Source: Microbacterium sp. (GTDB taxonomy: Bacteria; Actinomycetota; Actinomycetes; Actinomycetales; Microbacteriaceae). Taken from it: DNA of 64,000 nucleotides. Positions 33,278 to 41,954 of the stretch are shown piece by piece. Numbering within the stretch: position 1 is the first letter of the stretch; each line of letters starts with the position of its first letter. Location of the stretch: contig QFPM01000001.1 of NCBI GenBank assembly GCA_003248655.1, positions 248,001 to 312,000 on the forward strand, written 5' to 3'. The translations under genes and the position numbers were made by a program. Under the pieces are notes generated by a model that saw nothing but the letters and a program-made list of their open reading frames with translations, ran no database searches and was not told where the DNA came from.

Positions 33278-34156
33278 TCAGTCGTCGAACGCCCCGTACA
33301 CCTCGAGCGTGTTCGCCGCGATCTGCGCGCAGAGCTCGTCCAGCGGCATCCCGAGTTCCTCGGCGATGAATCGCACGGTCAGCGGCACGAGGTACGGAGC
33401 GTTGGGGCGGCCGCGCAGCGGCGTCGGGGTGAGGAACGGGGCATCCGTCTCGACGAGGATCCGCTCCCGCGGAGTCACAGCGAGCGCATCGCGGAGGTTC
33501 TGCGCGTTCTTGAACGTGACGTTGCCCGCGAAGCTCAGCCAGTAGCCGCGGTCCGCCGCGACACGCGCCATCGCCTCGTCGCCCGAGAAGCAGTGGAACA
33601 CCGTGCGCTCGGGCGCACCGACCCGCTCGAGCGTCTCGAGCACGGCGTCGTGCGCATCGCGATCATGGATCTGCATCGCGATCGCGTGCTTCTTCGCCAG
33701 CGCGATGTGCGCCTCGAAGCTCTCGAACTGCGCCGCCCGCCCGTCGTCGGCTGTCCGGAAGAAGTCGAGGCCCGTCTCGCCGATCGCGCGCACGCGCGGC
33801 TGTGCGGCCAGCTCGTCGATGACCGCGACCGCGTCGGCGAGCATTCCCCGCTCGGCATATAGCGGCGCCTCGTTCGGGTGGATCGCGACAGCAGCGAGGA
33901 TGCCGGGGTGCGCGGCCGCCGCCCACGCCGACCAGCGGCTCGACTCGATGTCGCCGCCCGCCTGCACCACCCCCGCGACGCCGACCTCGCGGGCGCGGCG
34001 CAGGTGCTCCTCGGGCGGAAGCCCTTCGCCGTCCTCGATCTCGAGGTGGCAGTGGTTGTCGTAGACCGGGACGGTGAGCGGCTCGGGCGCGGGCGGGTAG
34101 GACACGTCGCGAGAGCCCTTCTCGCGCACGCGGACGTAGGTCGACGGATCGGTCAC
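33278..34156 (-). CDS. tatD: TatD family metal-dependent deoxyribonuclease
   Basis: A 292-residue TIM-barrel metallohydrolase, 3'-5' DNase type. The metal ligands are visible in order: HCHLE (HxH), GETGLDFF (Glu), MQIHDRDAHD (His), VFHCFSGDE (His) and VETDAPFLTP (Asp). The GTG start at 34156 overlaps the metG stop (GTGA). A metG-tatD operon is the standard actinobacterial arrangement. The extra N-terminal 28 residues before VYDNHCHLE look unstructured. Confidence 0.95.
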   Translation of the reverse strand: MTDPSTYVRVREKGSRDVSYPPAPEPLTVPVYDNHCHLEIEDGEGLPPEEHLRRAREVGVAGVVQAGGDIESSRWSAWAAAAHPGILAAVAIHPNEAPLYAERGMLADAVAVIDELAAQPRVRAIGETGLDFFRTADDGRAAQFESFEAHIALAKKHAIAMQIHDRDAHDAVLETLERVGAPERTVFHCFSGDEAMARVAADRGYWLSFAGNVTFKNAQNLRDALAVTPRERILVETDAPFLTPTPLRGRPNAPYLVPLTVRFIAEELGMPLDELCAQIAANTLEVYGAFDD

Positions 34157-35715
34157 TGCTCGACGCGGGGGAACAGCGGCGCGAGGCCGTTGACGCTCGT
34201 GCCGGGCACGAGCTGACCCCACTCGCCGGCGCGCCGCAGCGGCTGGTCTTGCAGGCGACCCTCGTGGCCGAGCGCGATCCAGAGCTTCTCGGTCGATTCG
34301 GGCATGACGGGACTCAGCAGCACCGCGAGCGCGCGGAGTCCCTCTGCGGCCGTGTACAGCACGGTGCCCAGGCGTTCGCGCTGCGCGTCGTCCTTCGCGA
34401 GCGCCCACGGCTCGTTGTCGGTGATGTACCCGTTGAGCGCATCGACGATCGTCCAGATCGCGGCGATCGCCTCGTCGGGGCGGAATCGTTCGATCGCCGC
34501 GTCGGCCGTCGCCGCGGCATCCGCGACGGTCCGCTGGATGGCGAGGTCGCCGTCCGTGTAGGCGGATGCCGGCGGCACGATGCCCTCGAAGTACTTCTCG
34601 ATCATCGCGGTCGTGCGCGAGGCGAGGTTGCCGAACCCGTTGGCGAGCTCGGCGTGATAGCGCGCCGAGAGGTCCTCCCACGAGAACGAGCCATCCTGCC
34701 CGAACGCGATCGCCGACAGGAAGTAGAACCGGTAGGCATCCGACCCGAACACGTCCGTGATCTCGGTCGGCGCGATACCGGTGAGCTTCGACTTCGACAT
34801 CTTCTCGCCGCCGACAAGCAGCCAGCCGTGGGCGAACACACCACGAGGGACGTCGAGCCCCGCAGCCATCAGCATCGCGGGCCAGATGACGGCGTGGAAG
34901 CGCAGGATGTCCTTGCCGACGACGTGGTAGGCGGGCCAGCGGCGTGCGAACTGCTCGGGGTCTGTGCCGTACCCGACGGCTGTCGCGTAGTTGAGGAGCG
35001 CGTCGACCCACACGTAGATGACGTGCGACGGGTCCCACGGCACCGTGATGCCCCAGTCGAACGCGGACCGCGAGATCGACAGGTCTTTCAGGCCCGAACG
35101 CACGAAGGAGACGACTTCGTTGCGCGCCGACTCGGGGCGCACGAAGTCGGGCGCGGTCTTGTAGAGCTCGAGCAGGCGGTCCTGAAACTCGCTGAGCTTG
35201 AAGAAGTAGTTCTTCTCCTGCAGGAGTTCAAGGGGCTTCGAGTGGATCGCACAGACCTTGAGCCCCTCAAACGCGCCCGTGCCGTCGACGATCTCGGCCT
35301 CGGGTTTGAACTCTTCGCAGCCGACGCAGTAGAGCGCCTCGTACTCGCCCGCGTAGATGTAGCCGCGGTCGTAGAGCGCCTGCACGAACTGCTGTACGCG
35401 TTCTTCGTGGCGCGGCTGCGTCGTGCGGATGAAGTCGTCGTTGGCGACGTCGAGCGTGCGCAACAGCGGGAACCACGACTCAGTGACGAGCTTGTCGACC
35501 CACTCCTGCGGCGTCACGCCGTTGGCGGCGGCGGCGCGGAGCATCTTCTGGCCGTGCTCGTCGGTGCCCGTGAGCATCCAGGTGTCATCTCCCGCCTGGC
35601 GATGCCAGCGCGCGAGCGTGTCGACGGCCACCGTCGTGTACCCGTGTCCGATGTGCGGAAGGTCGGACGGGTAGTAGATCGGGGTCGTGATGTAGAAGGA
35701 CTCGCCGGATGTCAC
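34153..35715 (-). CDS. metG: Methionyl-tRNA synthetase
   Basis: Charges tRNA-Met for initiation and elongation. 520 residues, the compact form without a C-terminal dimerisation domain. Class I signatures are PHIGHGYT near the N-terminus and KMSKSKLTG. The zinc-knuckle region carries CVGC followed by CAIH, so a single altered knuckle rather than the four-Cys form. GTG start at 35715 is 6 nt after TAGAAT with no Shine-Dalgarno, so it is probably leaderless. tatD is translationally coupled downstream. Confidence 0.97.
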   Translation of the reverse strand: MTSGESFYITTPIYYPSDLPHIGHGYTTVAVDTLARWHRQAGDDTWMLTGTDEHGQKMLRAAAANGVTPQEWVDKLVTESWFPLLRTLDVANDDFIRTTQPRHEERVQQFVQALYDRGYIYAGEYEALYCVGCEEFKPEAEIVDGTGAFEGLKVCAIHSKPLELLQEKNYFFKLSEFQDRLLELYKTAPDFVRPESARNEVVSFVRSGLKDLSISRSAFDWGITVPWDPSHVIYVWVDALLNYATAVGYGTDPEQFARRWPAYHVVGKDILRFHAVIWPAMLMAAGLDVPRGVFAHGWLLVGGEKMSKSKLTGIAPTEITDVFGSDAYRFYFLSAIAFGQDGSFSWEDLSARYHAELANGFGNLASRTTAMIEKYFEGIVPPASAYTDGDLAIQRTVADAAATADAAIERFRPDEAIAAIWTIVDALNGYITDNEPWALAKDDAQRERLGTVLYTAAEGLRALAVLLSPVMPESTEKLWIALGHEGRLQDQPLRRAGEWGQLVPGTSVNGLAPLFPRVEQ

Positions 35716-35809
35716 CCGACGATTCTAGGCCGGGCGCGCACGACCGCCGGGCCGTATGACGGATGCGGGGGCGCGCGGCACCGGCGCCCCAGCCTGGGCG
35801 CGCGGCGCG

Positions 35810-36301
35810 CTACCCCGACACGGGAGGCCCGTTGGGCGGACGCCACACCGGATATAGCCCGTAGTCCGGCTCGCTCGCGATCGGATGCTCGGTCTGCGTG
35901 CCGCGCATGCCGGGTCGCGGATCGCGTCCGGGCCCCTTGCGCGCGACGGGAAAGCCGAACGGCGGCTGCCGGTAGGGGTCGCGGCGGCCCGGCCCGAACG
36001 GGTCTTTGCCGAATCCGCCGAGCATCTTCACACGGAGCTCTTCGACCTCGGTCTCGAGGAACTCGAGCCCCTCCGCCGTGAAGAAGTACCACCGCCACTG
36101 GAGGTCGCCGACGACGTCGACGAACCCCGCGTCACGGAGGATGCGCAGATGCTTCGACACCGCCGTGCGGCTGATCCTGAACTCGCCGCCGACGGCAGCC
36201 GCAAGTTCGCCGGCGGTGTGCTCGCCGCTCGCGAGGATCTCCACGATCCGCCGCCGCGCGGGCTCCGCCATCACCGCGAAAGGATGCATCGGTTCTGCCA
36301 T
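35810..36301 (-). CDS. ArsR-type winged-helix transcriptional regulator
   Basis: A 163-residue protein. The N-terminal 90 residues are an ArsR-like winged helix (MAEPARRRIVEIL, GEHTAGELAAAV, ISRTAVSKHLRILRDAGFV, then a wing with WRWYFFTAEGLEFLE). The C-terminal 70 residues are Gly/Pro/Arg-rich and probably disordered. There is no cysteine pair for metal sensing, so it resembles the metal-independent regulators of this fold. ATG at 36301 is 6 nt after TACTGT (leaderless); a longer start at 36349 is less likely. Targets are unknown; the repeat-bearing region lies directly upstream. Confidence 0.85.
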   Translation of the reverse strand: MAEPMHPFAVMAEPARRRIVEILASGEHTAGELAAAVGGEFRISRTAVSKHLRILRDAGFVDVVGDLQWRWYFFTAEGLEFLETEVEELRVKMLGGFGKDPFGPGRRDPYRQPPFGFPVARKGPGRDPRPGMRGTQTEHPIASEPDYGLYPVWRPPNGPPVSG

Positions 36302-36828
36302 ACCAGGACAGTACGGGCACCCTCCGACATCGGCGTTCGCGACCGGCATCCCCCGCCTTTTCCTCGCTCCCTCGTCACGCTGGCCTCAACCTTTCGACCT
36401 TCTGAAAACGGCATTGAACTTCCCGTTCACACGCCAACGCTGCGAGTCGATTGCGCCACGCGCGCTCCCCGCGACCACCGGGACGGTCCCCTGAACCGCA
36501 TTGAACTTCCCGTTCACACGCGCCCCCGACACCACGGGCGTTTCGACTGCACCGCGCGCTCTCTCCGCGCGGCCACGGAGCCCATCGCCGCAAGCGCACG
36601 CGCGCGCACACCCACAAACGCATTGAACTTCCCGTTCACACGTCAAAGAGCACGCGCGCGCCACGGGCTGTGTGAACGGGAAGTTCAATGACGAATACAG
36701 AGTGGATGAACGGTCCGGACAGGAGCGAAGCGCAACCCTGCCTGGCCGCGCCGACGGGTGAAGCAGCACGCATGGGGCGGGGCGGGCACGATGGGCGGGC
36801 GGGCGACGGCGACCGACGGATGCCGGGG
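36302..36828. repeat. 527-bp gene-free region with four copies of a 21-22 bp repeat in a larger degenerate unit
   Basis: Three direct copies begin with cattgaacttcccgttcac at 36412-36433, 36499-36520 and 36621-36642. A fourth, inverted copy is at 36670-36690. Each core contains TGAAC and GTTCA arms around five bases. The stretches after copies 1 and 2 are also related (both contain a TCGA.TGC.CC...GCGCGCTC block), so a longer unit was duplicated and diverged. Copies 3 and 4 can pair as a 20-bp perfect stem with a 28-nt loop. Minus-strand reading gives repeated VNGKFNA peptides, but no credible gene. The part from 36691 to 36828 shows nothing recognisable. Confidence 0.85.
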
Positions 36829-37842
36829 TCAGGCGCTCTCGCGCTCGACGAGCGTGGTGGGCAGGAGCACCGACTCGCGGGGGTTTCCGGCGATGATGTC
36901 GACGAGCATGTCGACCATCGTCGCGCTGATCTCGGGCCACGGCTGGCGCATCGTCGTGAGCGGAGGGCGAAGGTTCTCGGCGAGTCCGGAGTCGTCGAAG
37001 CCGGCAACGGCGACATCCTCCGGCACGCGTCGGCCCGCGCGTCGCAGGGCTTCGATCGCGCCGACGGCCATCACGTCGCTCGCCGCGAAGACGGCGTCGA
37101 TGTCGGGGGCACGATCGAGCAGACGCGTCATCGCGGCATCACCGGCGGAGCGCTCGTAGCTGCCCTCCTCGACGAGACGCTCGTCGAAGCGGTCGCCGAG
37201 TTCCTCGCGGAAGCCGCGCAGGCGCAGCCTCCCACCGGGCGTATCGGTCGGCCCGGTGATGACCGCGATGCGCTCGTGGCCGCGACCGACGAGGTACCGG
37301 GTCATGACGCGCGCGGCATCCACTTCGTCGATCGCGACATGCGGGACAGCCCCGACCTCGCCCTGCGGCATCCCCGAACAGACCGTGGGGATGCCCGCCG
37401 CCACGAGCGACGCGAGAAGCGCGTCGGACGCGTGCGACGACACGAGCAGCACTCCGTCGACGTGCCCCGCGCGCACATAGCGCTCGACGCGCTGTTGCTC
37501 GGCGGCGGTGTCGGCGATGAGCAGCACGAGCGTCATGGACCGCTCTGCGAGCGCCTCGGTCGCCCCGCGCAGAAGCAACGCAAACGTGGGGTCCGAGAAC
37601 AGTAGCTGCTGCGACTCGGTCAGTAGGAATGCGAGCGAGCCCGACCGGCCGGTGGCAAGGCTGCGGGCGGCGTGATTGGCCGTGTATCCGGTCTGACGGA
37701 TGGCGTCCTCGACGGCTTCGCGGGCCTCCGGCGAGACCCAGTGTCCGCCGTTGATGACACGCGAGACGGTGCCATGCGAGACTCCGGCGACGGCGGCGAC
37801 GTCGCGGATGGTCGGCTTTCGGGTGCCGTCGGTGGATGCCAC
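36829..37842 (-). CDS. LacI family regulator of the maltodextrin operon (MalR-like)
   Basis: A 337-residue LacI protein. The DNA-binding domain is PTIRDVAAVAGVSHGTVSRVIN (residues about 10-31), with hinge helix NHAARSLATGRSG, then a full sugar-binding-type domain (FLLTESQQLLFSDPTFALLLRGA; DVMAVGAIEALRRAGRRVPEDVAVAGFDD). GTG at 37842 has TAGAGT 8 nt upstream. It is divergent from malE across 213 bp containing a perfect 16-bp palindrome, so it probably represses malEFG and the amylase until maltodextrin appears (inference). Confidence 0.9.
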   Translation of the reverse strand: MASTDGTRKPTIRDVAAVAGVSHGTVSRVINGGHWVSPEAREAVEDAIRQTGYTANHAARSLATGRSGSLAFLLTESQQLLFSDPTFALLLRGATEALAERSMTLVLLIADTAAEQQRVERYVRAGHVDGVLLVSSHASDALLASLVAAGIPTVCSGMPQGEVGAVPHVAIDEVDAARVMTRYLVGRGHERIAVITGPTDTPGGRLRLRGFREELGDRFDERLVEEGSYERSAGDAAMTRLLDRAPDIDAVFAASDVMAVGAIEALRRAGRRVPEDVAVAGFDDSGLAENLRPPLTTMRQPWPEISATMVDMLVDIIAGNPRESVLLPTTLVERESA

Positions 37843-37896
37843 GAGAGCCGACTCTACTCCGCCCGACGGCCGCAGCGTCGAATGCACATTGCGAAC

Positions 37897-37912
37897 CTGT
37901 GACCGGTCACAG
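37897..37912. promoter_or_regulatory. Perfect 16-bp palindromic operator between LacI gene and malE
   Basis: CTGTGACC followed by its exact complement GGTCACAG, with C-G at the centre as in LacI-family operators. Twelve bp farther, AGCGCT (37924-37929) is a second LacI-like half-palindrome core. The site is 55 bp before the LacI start and 144 bp before malE, so it could control both directions. Confidence 0.7.
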
Positions 37913-38055
37913 TTGAATAACAAAGCGCTCCAAACTCGCCCAAGGGAGCGCATGATAAAACTGTCAGCACGGCGTGAGCACACGCGGTGCGAGAATACCC
38001 CGGCGGCGACGGAGCCAGCGCTTCGCCTCCCCACCCCAATAAGGAAGGCACACCG

Positions 38056-39300
38056 ATGAAGGTGAACAAGAAGGGCATGGCCGCCGTCGGCCTGCTCGTC
38101 GCCGCGAGCATCCTGACGCTCGCCGGCTGCTCCAGCAGCGGCAACACGACCTCGCCGACCGAGAGCGGCGCCGCCAGTGGCGAGCTCACGGTCTGGGTCG
38201 ACGCGGACCGCGCACGCGCCCTCGAGGACGTCGCGAAGGCGTTCGAAGCCGACAAGGGCGTCAAGGTCAACCTCGTCGTCAAGGACTACGGCAAGATCCG
38301 CGACGAGTTCACGGCCCAGGTCCCGACCGGCAAGGGCCCCGACATCACGATCGGCGGTCACGACTGGATCGGCGCGTTCGTCAAGGACGGCATCGTCGCC
38401 CCCGTCGAACTCGGCGACAAGGCCGGCGACTTCGAAAAGGTCGCCATCGAGGCGGTCAGCTACGAGGGCAAGACCTACGGCCTCCCGTACGCGATCGAGA
38501 ACATCGCGATCCTGCGGAACACGGCTCTCGCCGACTCGACCCCCGCGACCTTCGACGAGATGATCGCGAAGGGCGCCGCTGCGGGAACCGAGTACCCGTT
38601 CGTCGTGGGGCTTGACCCGCAGGCATCCGACCCGTACCACCTGTACCCGTTCCAGACGTCGTTCGGAAACTCCGTCTTCGCTCGCAACGCCGACGGCTCC
38701 TACGACTCGTCGCAGCTGACGATCGGCGACCCGGCGGGCCAGCAGTTCGCCGCGTGGCTGACCTCGCAGGGCGACACGGGCACCAAGGTGCTGAACCTCA
38801 ACCTCTCCGGCGACCTCGCCAAGGAGGCCTTCAACGCCGGCAAGTCGCCCTACTTCCTGACCGGTCCGTGGAACGTCGCCGACGCGCAGGCGGCCGGCAT
38901 CGACGTCTCGGTCGACGCGATCCCGAGCGCGGGCGGCCAGGCCGCGCAGCCGTTCGCCGGCGTGCAGGCGTTCTTCCTGAGCGCGAAGAGCAGCAACGCG
39001 CTGATCGCGAACGAGTTCCTCGTGAACTACATCGCCACCGCCGATGTGCAGACGGCGCTGTTCGAGGCGGGCGGGCGTCCGTCGGCGCTCACCGAGTCGT
39101 TCGAGGCGGCGCAGTCCGACCCGATCGTCGCGGGCTTCGCGACCGTCGGCGCGAACGCCGTGCCGATGCCGAGCATCCCCGAGATGGGTTCGGTGTGGGA
39201 TGACTGGGGCAAGACCGAGGCCGCTCTGATCAAGGGCTCCGCCGACCCGGCCGCCGACTGGATCAAGATGGCCGAGGCCATCCAGGGCAAGCTCGGCTGA
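38056..39300 (+). CDS. malE: Maltose/maltodextrin ABC importer substrate-binding lipoprotein (MalE type)
   Basis: A 414-residue family-1 binding protein with lipoprotein signal LAGCSSSGN (Cys about 25). After a Ser/Thr linker comes GELTVWVDADRARALEDVAKAFEADKGVKV, the N-lobe start of MalE-type proteins. KGPDITIGGHDWIGAFVKDG and YGLPYAIENIAILRN contain the hinge and sugar-stacking aromatics. The start is ATG 38056 with AGGAAGG about 8 nt upstream. malF and malG follow, but a strong hairpin lies between malE and malF. Confidence 0.94.
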   Translation: MKVNKKGMAAVGLLVAASILTLAGCSSSGNTTSPTESGAASGELTVWVDADRARALEDVAKAFEADKGVKVNLVVKDYGKIRDEFTAQVPTGKGPDITIGGHDWIGAFVKDGIVAPVELGDKAGDFEKVAIEAVSYEGKTYGLPYAIENIAILRNTALADSTPATFDEMIAKGAAAGTEYPFVVGLDPQASDPYHLYPFQTSFGNSVFARNADGSYDSSQLTIGDPAGQQFAAWLTSQGDTGTKVLNLNLSGDLAKEAFNAGKSPYFLTGPWNVADAQAAGIDVSVDAIPSAGGQAAQPFAGVQAFFLSAKSSNALIANEFLVNYIATADVQTALFEAGGRPSALTESFEAAQSDPIVAGFATVGANAVPMPSIPEMGSVWDDWGKTEAALIKGSADPAADWIKMAEAIQGKLG

Positions 39301-39310
39301 TGCTGCTCTG

Positions 39311-39342
39311 ACGGGGCGGTGTCTGGAAAGACACCGCCCCGT
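39311..39342 (+). terminator. Intra-operon hairpin between malE and malF
   Basis: A perfect 14-bp stem: ACGGGGCGGTGTCT, tetraloop GGAA, AGACACCGCCCCGT, 10 nt after the malE stop and followed by CTCCT rather than a U-run. It may terminate part of the transcripts or protect the malE mRNA 3' end, giving more binding protein than permease. Confidence 0.8.
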
Positions 39343-39382
39343 CTCCTATGCTCACACTCAGGAAGGCAGACAGGAGTCGACG

Positions 39383-41008
39383 ATGACCGGCCCTACGCTC
39401 GACGCAGAGCGCCCCACCACCCCAGATCGCGCGACGCTACGGCGTCAGAAGCGCGCCGCAGCCTGGGCTGAAGCTGCGGGCGCCGGCTGGAAGGTCTGGC
39501 TCGTCAAGATCGTGTGCCTCGGCATCATCGACGCGATGGCGATCTACGCGATCCTCGTGCTCGTCCGCGGAGGCAGCGGCCTGGTCGCCGGAATCGTCGC
39601 CGTCGGCGTCCTCGCGATCAACTATGTGTACCTGAAGCCCGGACTCCTCCCCGCGAAGTACCTGACTCCGGGCCTTGTCTTCCTCATCGTCTTCCAGATC
39701 TTCGTCGTCCTCTACTGCATCTACATCGCGTTCACGAACTATGGCTCCGGGCACGTCTCGACGAAGGATGACGCGGTCAACGCGCTCCTCATCCAGAACC
39801 AGCAGCGCGTGGAGGACTCCCCCGCCTACCCCGTGTCTGTGCTCGAGCAGAACGGCGAGTTCTTCTTCCTCGTGACCAACCCCGACGGCGATGCCGAGAT
39901 CGGCGGCACCGACCGCCCGCTCGAACCCGCCGCCGACGCCGAGTTCTCGGGCGACAAGGCCACCGGCCTCGCTGGCTACACGACCCTCGATTTCGCACAG
40001 CTCGTCGCCAACCAGCAGGCGATCTCCGCCCTCGCGGTCCCAGTCTCGGACGACCTCAACGACGGCACGCTGCAGACCCGCGACGGATCGACCGCCTACC
40101 AGTACATCTCAACGCTCGTATGGGATGCCGCGGCCGACACCATGACGAACACGACGACCGGCATCGTCTACAGCGACAACGGCAACGGCTCGTTCGAATC
40201 CGCCGACGGGCAGACGCTCGCGACGGGCTGGCAGGTGTGGGTCGGCGGCGACAACTTCGTGCGCGCGTTCTCGACCGAATCGATCCGCGGGCCGTTCGTC
40301 GCGGTGCTCCTGTGGACCTTCGCGTTCGCGATCCTGTCGGTCGCGACGACCTTCGCGCTCGGCTTGTTCCTCGCGATCGTGTTCAACGATCCGCGGATGA
40401 AGAGCAAGAAGTACTACCGGGTCATCATGATCCTGCCGTACGCGTTCCCCGCGTTCCTGTCCGCGCTCGTCTGGCAGGGCATGTTCAACCAGGACTTCGG
40501 CTTCATCAACCAGACGATCCTGGGCGGCGCGTCGATCCCGTGGCTGCAGGATCCGTGGCTTGCGAAGGTCTCGATCCTCATCGTGAACCTGTGGCTGGGC
40601 TTCCCCTACATGTTCCTCGTGACGACGGGCGCCATCCAGTCGATCCCCGAGGACATCCAGGAGGCGGGCCGTGTCGACGGGGCGGGCGTGTGGCAGATCT
40701 TCCGCTACATCAAGTTCCCGCTGCTGCTCGTCTCGGTCGCGCCCCTGCTGATCTCGTCGTTCGCGTTCAACTTCAACAACTTCAACCTGATCTACATGCT
40801 CACCGGCGGCGGCCCGCGCTTCGCGGATGCCTCGATCAACGTCGGCGCGAGCGACATCCTCATCTCGATGGTCTACAAGGTCGCCTTTGTCGGCGCAGAG
40901 CGCGACTACGGGCTCGCGAGCGCCTTCTCGATCATCATCTTCGTGCTCGTCGCCGTCATCTCGTACCTGAGCTTCCGGCAGACCAAGGTCCTCGAGGAGC
41001 TGAACTGA
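39383..41008 (+). CDS. malF: Maltodextrin ABC importer permease (MalF type)
   Basis: A 541-residue membrane subunit. Three N-terminal helices (residues about 35-120) precede a large external loop (about 120-300) comparable to the MalF P2 loop that holds MalE. Five further helices follow, with the EAA loop at DIQEAGRVDGAGVWQIFRYIKFPLL, which contacts the ATPase. No ATPase gene is present in the locus, so a shared MsiK-type ATPase elsewhere is likely (known actinobacterial practice). AGGAG lies 8 nt before the ATG. Confidence 0.94.
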   Translation: MTGPTLDAERPTTPDRATLRRQKRAAAWAEAAGAGWKVWLVKIVCLGIIDAMAIYAILVLVRGGSGLVAGIVAVGVLAINYVYLKPGLLPAKYLTPGLVFLIVFQIFVVLYCIYIAFTNYGSGHVSTKDDAVNALLIQNQQRVEDSPAYPVSVLEQNGEFFFLVTNPDGDAEIGGTDRPLEPAADAEFSGDKATGLAGYTTLDFAQLVANQQAISALAVPVSDDLNDGTLQTRDGSTAYQYISTLVWDAAADTMTNTTTGIVYSDNGNGSFESADGQTLATGWQVWVGGDNFVRAFSTESIRGPFVAVLLWTFAFAILSVATTFALGLFLAIVFNDPRMKSKKYYRVIMILPYAFPAFLSALVWQGMFNQDFGFINQTILGGASIPWLQDPWLAKVSILIVNLWLGFPYMFLVTTGAIQSIPEDIQEAGRVDGAGVWQIFRYIKFPLLLVSVAPLLISSFAFNFNNFNLIYMLTGGGPRFADASINVGASDILISMVYKVAFVGAERDYGLASAFSIIIFVLVAVISYLSFRQTKVLEELN

Positions 41009-41009
41009 C

Positions 41010-41954
41010 ATGACGATCTCAGAGACTGTGTCCGCCGGCGCGGCTGGCATCAGCGCAACCGCCGGCACCGCCGGCATCCCCGGCGCGAAGGAGCCCCGCC
41101 GCCCGTTCGGCCGCTGGTTCCGCGAGACGGGCTGGCGTCACCTCGTGGGCATCGTGATGCTCGTGTTCTCGGCGTTCCCGCTGGTATACGTGCTGTCGGC
41201 GTCGCTCAACCCCGGCGGCACCCTCCTGACCGCGAACAACCTGTTCTCGAGCTTCGATATCGGTAGCTACATCGCGCTGTTCCAGGACCCGCTCCGCCCC
41301 TACGGTGCGTGGTTCGTCAACTCGATTTTCATCGGGCTGACGACCGCCTTCTTCACCGTCGTGCTCTGCGCCCTCGCGGCGTACGCGTTCTCCCGGATGC
41401 GCTTCCGCGGGCGCCGCGTGGGCCTTCTGACGCTGCTGCTCGTGCAGATGTTCCCGCAGCTGCTCGCGGTCGTCGCAATCTTCCTGCTGATGTCGGCGAT
41501 CGGCGACATCTTCCCCGCGCTCGGGCTCAACTCGCAGATCGGGCTGATCATGGTCTATCTCGGCGGCGCGCTGGGCGTGAACACGTTCCTCATGTACGGG
41601 TTCTTCAACACCGTCCCGGCATCCATCGACGAAGCCGCGAAGATCGACGGCGCGGGGCACGCGCGCATCTTCTTCACGATCATCCTGCGCCTGGTCGCGC
41701 CGGTGCTCGCCGTGATCGGCCTGCTGTCGTTCATCGCGACGATGAACGACTTCCTGATCGCGTCGATCATCCTCGTCGATCCCGACAAGCAGACCCTCGC
41801 CGTGGGGCTCTACCAGTTCGTCTCGCAGGAGACGGCGCGCAACTGGAGCGTCTTCGCCGCGGGCGCGGTGCTCGCCGCGATCCTGCCGATGGCACTGTTC
41901 CTGTCGCTGCAGCGCTTCATCGTCGGCGGCCTCACGGCCGGCTCGGTGAAGTGA
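41010..41954 (+). CDS. malG: Maltodextrin ABC importer permease (MalG type)
   Basis: A 314-residue permease with six predicted helices and an EAA loop in PASIDEAAKIDGAGHARIFF, the MalG pattern. The N-terminal 35 residues are a Gly/Ala-rich cytoplasmic tail. It starts 1 nt after the malF stop, and its own stop overlaps the GTG of the GH13 gene (GTGA), so sugar uptake and cleavage are translationally coupled. The C-terminal QRFIVGGLTAGSVK is the standard MalG ending that reaches into the transporter. Confidence 0.95.
   Translation: MTISETVSAGAAGISATAGTAGIPGAKEPRRPFGRWFRETGWRHLVGIVMLVFSAFPLVYVLSASLNPGGTLLTANNLFSSFDIGSYIALFQDPLRPYGAWFVNSIFIGLTTAFFTVVLCALAAYAFSRMRFRGRRVGLLTLLLVQMFPQLLAVVAIFLLMSAIGDIFPALGLNSQIGLIMVYLGGALGVNTFLMYGFFNTVPASIDEAAKIDGAGHARIFFTIILRLVAPVLAVIGLLSFIATMNDFLIASIILVDPDKQTLAVGLYQFVSQETARNWSVFAAGAVLAAILPMALFLSLQRFIVGGLTAGSVK

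Noticed and set aside
36412..36690. CRISPR array
   Set aside because: The repeats are only 21-22 bp, the gaps vary (65, 100, 27 nt), one copy is inverted, the gaps are related to each other, and no cas gene is nearby.
36412..36690. LexA (SOS) boxes
   Set aside because: The actinobacterial box is GAAC-N4-GTTC; here the spacing is five and the context does not match.
36386..36940. Minus-strand open frame containing repeated VNGKFNA peptides
   Set aside because: It is produced by the DNA repeats reading through in one frame; there is no ribosome site, composition is Arg/Cys-biased, and it runs into the LacI gene 3' end.
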